18,672 nucleotides of DNA, taken from positions 1 through 18,672 of the forward strand of contig CALCNB010000332.1 of the NCBI GenBank assembly GCA_937897785.1, read 5' to 3'. This document shows, piece by piece, positions 16,568 through 18,672 of the stretch. The translations under genes and the position numbers were made by a program. The first letter of the stretch is position 1, and each line of letters opens with the position of its first letter. This DNA is from an uncultured Cellvibrionales bacterium (lineage in GTDB: Bacteria > Pseudomonadota > Gammaproteobacteria > Pseudomonadales > UBA7434). Below the pieces are notes generated by a model. It saw only the letters and a program-made list of their open reading frames with translations, did not search any database and was not told where the DNA came from.

Positions 16568-18672
16568 CTACTCTTTGACGTCAATAACGATAGAATCAAC
16601 TTTTTGAAAGCCGCGTGGTAATTTATTGCCTCGTCGCGCTCGCTCACCAATATAATGTTCAAGGTCTGCATATTTCATTTTTAAATGGCGCTTGCCCGCA
16701 TGAATAACAAGACAGTCTTGTTTTCTCATAACAGCTGTTGCGAGCATAAACTCATCTCGGTTAGCCAACTTAGCGCTAGGAATGTTCATGATCTTATTGC
16801 CCTTCCCTCTCGCCATCACCGGCAAATCAGCGACGGGGAAAATCAGCATTCTACCCTCGTTACTCACCGACACCAGTAAACCATTTTCAACATCATCAAT
16901 TTTTTGTGGCGCAATTACCTCGCCACCATTCGGAATCTTAATTAATGCCTTGCCAGCTTTTTTGTTCGCATACATATCGCCGAGCTTTGCAACAAACCCA
17001 TAGCCAGCATCAGTAGCCAGCAGATATAATTGTTCTTCCGCGCCCATCATAGCGCCTCTAAAACTTGCGCCAGAAGGTGGATTGATCGTGCCGGTTAGCG
17101 GCTCACCTTGGCCTCGCGCCGACGGCAAACCTCTGGCGGGGACAGAGTAACTTCGACCCGTAGAATCCAATAACACTACAGCTTGATTCGATTTTCCTTT
17201 GACCGCCAACTTAAAACTATCACCTGACTTGTAACTCAAGGTATGCGGGTCAATCTCGTGACCTTTTGCTGCACGAATCCAACCCTTTGTCGACAAGACA
17301 ACAGTGATTGGATCGACGCTAGTTATATCGTCTTCAGAGTAAGCCAATGCTTCATCTCGGCTAACGATTGGTGACCGACGGTCATCGCCATATTCTTCAA
17401 CCACCGCTTGCAATTCTTTTTTCATCAGCGTCTTCATTCGCTTATCGGAACTTAGAATTTTTTCTATTTCATCGCGCTCTTCGCTCAATTGAGACTGCTC
17501 ATCAGTGATCTTCATTTCTTCTAAACGCGCCAACTGCCGTAAACGCGTGTCGAGAATATAATCGGTTTGCGCCTCACTTAGCCCAAACTTCTTCATCAGT
17601 ACTTTTTTAGGTTGCTCTTCAGTACGGATAATATGAATGACTTCATCGAGATTTAAAAATGCAACTAATAAACCATCTAATAAGTGCAGACGGTTAAGAA
17701 TCTTATCTAAGCGATACTCTAAGCGCTTGCGGATAGTTTCTTTGCGATACGACAGCCACTCTTTAATAATTAAGCTGAGGTTTTTCACCTGGGGCCGACC
17801 ATCAACCCCAATCATGTTCATATTGATGCGGTAGTTGCGCTCTAGATCAGTGCTTGAAAATAAATGTGACATCAGAGTATCGACATCTACTCGATTCGAC
17901 TTTGGCACAATCACTAAACGTGTTGGGTTTTCGTGGTCAGACTCGTCACGCAAATCAACCACCATCGGTAACTTTTTGGCCTGCATCTGCGCCGCTATTT
18001 GTTCTAACACTTTAGAACCAGAAACTTGATGCGGCAAAGCTGTGACAACAATATCGCCCTGCTCGGTATCATACACCGCTCGCATTTTTAGGCTGCCCTT
18101 GCCCGTCTTATACATTTCCAAAATTGACTCAGGAGGGGTGATAATCTCAGCTTCGGTCGGGTAATCAGGGCCCTTAATGAAAGCAAATAAATCCTCAACG
18201 CTGGCCTTAGGTTTTTCTAGTAAATGAATACAGGCAGCAACCACTTCGCTTAGGTTATGCGATGGGATATCCGTTGCCATACCGACGGCAATGCCGGTTG
18301 TTCCGTTTAACAAAATATTAGGCGCTTTGGCCGGTAAAATAACGGGCTCAAACAACGTGCCATCAAAGTTAGTCTGCCAGTCAACGGTGCCTTGTGACAC
18401 TTCCGCCATCAATGCGTCTGCGTAAGGCGCTAATCGCGACTCGGTATAACGCATGGCCGCGAATGACTTAGGGTCATCCGTTGAGCCCCAATTCCCTTGG
18501 CCATCGACCAACGGATATCGGTAACTGAAGGGTTGCGCCATTAGCACCATCGCTTCATACACTGAGCTGTCGCCGTGAGGATGGAACTTACCAATCACAT
18601 CACCCACGGTTCGGGCTGATTTTTTATATTTGGCAGAAGCCTTGAGACCCAATTCTGACATGGCATAAACGA
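16568..18672 (-). CDS. parC: DNA topoisomerase IV subunit A (5' end cut by window edge)
   Basis: ParC cuts and rejoins DNA to unlink daughter chromosomes, paired with ParE. About 700 residues are visible. The frame stays open through the right edge: Val-Tyr-Ala precedes the Met at 18661, exactly as in other ParC proteins, so that Met is internal and roughly 50-60 N-terminal residues are missing. Seen are [12 protein letters not shown] (quinolone-target region with wild-type-like Ser and Glu), AAMRYTESR with the catalytic tyrosine, the [14 protein letters not shown] region, the coiled-coil arm ([15 protein letters not shown]) and a C-terminal beta-pinwheel. [23 protein letters not shown] and [14 protein letters not shown] favour ParC over GyrA. 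It is followed by serB after 7 bases. parE is not in the window. Confidence 0.96.
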   Translation of the reverse strand, partial: VYAMSELGLKASAKYKKSARTVGDVIGKFHPHGDSSVYEAMVLMAQPFSYRYPLVDGQGNWGSTDDPKSFAAMRYTESRLAPYADALMAEVSQGTVDWQTNFDGTLFEPVILPAKAPNILLNGTTGIAVGMATDIPSHNLSEVVAACIHLLEKPKASVEDLFAFIKGPDYPTEAEIITPPESILEMYKTGKGSLKMRAVYDTEQGDIVVTALPHQVSGSKVLEQIAAQMQAKKLPMVVDLRDESDHENPTRLVIVPKSNRVDVDTLMSHLFSSTDLERNYRINMNMIGVDGRPQVKNLSLIIKEWLSYRKETIRKRLEYRLDKILNRLHLLDGLLVAFLNLDEVIHIIRTEEQPKKVLMKKFGLSEAQTDYILDTRLRQLARLEEMKITDEQSQLSEERDEIEKILSSDKRMKTLMKKELQAVVEEYGDDRRSPIVSRDEALAYSEDDITSVDPITVVLSTKGWIRAAKGHEIDPHTLSYKSGDSFKLAVKGKSNQAVVLLDSTGRSYSVPARGLPSARGQGEPLTGTINPPSGASFRGAMMGAEEQLYLLATDAGYGFVAKLGDMYANKKAGKALIKIPNGGEVIAPQKIDDVENGLLVSVSNEGRMLIFPVADLPVMARGKGNKIMNIPSAKLANRDEFMLATAVMRKQDCLVIHAGKRHLKMKYADLEHYIGERARRGNKLPRGFQKVDSIVIDVKE

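Noticed and set aside
18659..18661. Met at this position as the parC start codon
   Set aside because: The frame continues upstream as Val-Tyr-Ala, matching the conserved interior of ParC, so the gene runs off the window.
1..18672. CRISPR arrays, tRNA/rRNA genes, insertion sequences, toxin-antitoxin or prophage genes
   Set aside because: No repeat arrays, cloverleaf-like stretches, transposases, inverted terminal repeats or phage-like genes were seen on either strand.

Overview
The window reads as a compact, gene-dense stretch of a gammaproteobacterial chromosome (about 2686-18672). Its left end (1 to about 2670) looks as if it comes from a different kind of bacterium. There are 17 protein-coding genes, no RNA genes, no insertion sequences and no CRISPR. 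The right-hand gene order, orn <-> rsgA-rhdA-psd ... serB-parC, matches the core cluster known from Pseudomonas-type gammaproteobacteria, and orn/rsgA/psd also lie together in enterobacteria. Moderate G+C, very tight packing and lone oxygenase/NTF2-like genes suggest a marine oligotrophic gammaproteobacterium, perhaps Cellvibrionales-like; the order-level guess is weak.

Region 1 (1-2674): coaE (dephospho-CoA kinase) and a 639-residue Rho with a long lysine- and asparagine-rich N-terminal extension. Both proteins and the coaE-rho pairing resemble Verrucomicrobia (Opitutae-like) far more than gammaproteobacteria, whose Rho is about 419 residues. Yet rho is followed 11 bases later by ubiD, the normal gammaproteobacterial neighbour of rho. 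Either a foreign coaE-rho replaced the native gene, or two genomes were joined in assembly through the conserved 3' part of rho. This is the main anomaly.

Region 2 (2686-8437): ubiD (ubiquinone biosynthesis), a propionyl-CoA synthetase (prpE-type), an NTF2/SnoaL-like protein, a low-molecular-weight protein tyrosine phosphatase, and a single Rieske-type oxygenase alpha subunit with no electron-transfer partner nearby.

Region 3 (8474-12593): orn (minus) diverges from rsgA-rhdA-psd (plus), followed by a second, unrelated NTF2-like gene.

Region 4 (12594-15331): a complete EF-P beta-lysylation cluster. efp and epmA form a translationally coupled minus-strand pair (ATGA overlap) and epmB diverges from efp. 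EpmB makes (R)-beta-lysine, EpmA attaches it to Lys34 of EF-P, and modified EF-P relieves ribosome stalling at polyproline.

Region 5 (15328-18672): parC-serB on the minus strand. parC (topoisomerase IV subunit A) is cut at its 5' end by the window edge, and serB (phosphoserine phosphatase) follows after 7 bases.

Three convergent gene pairs abut or overlap within -4 to +4 bases, and no classical hairpin-plus-U terminator was seen. I found no convincing new defence, mobile or biosynthetic system.
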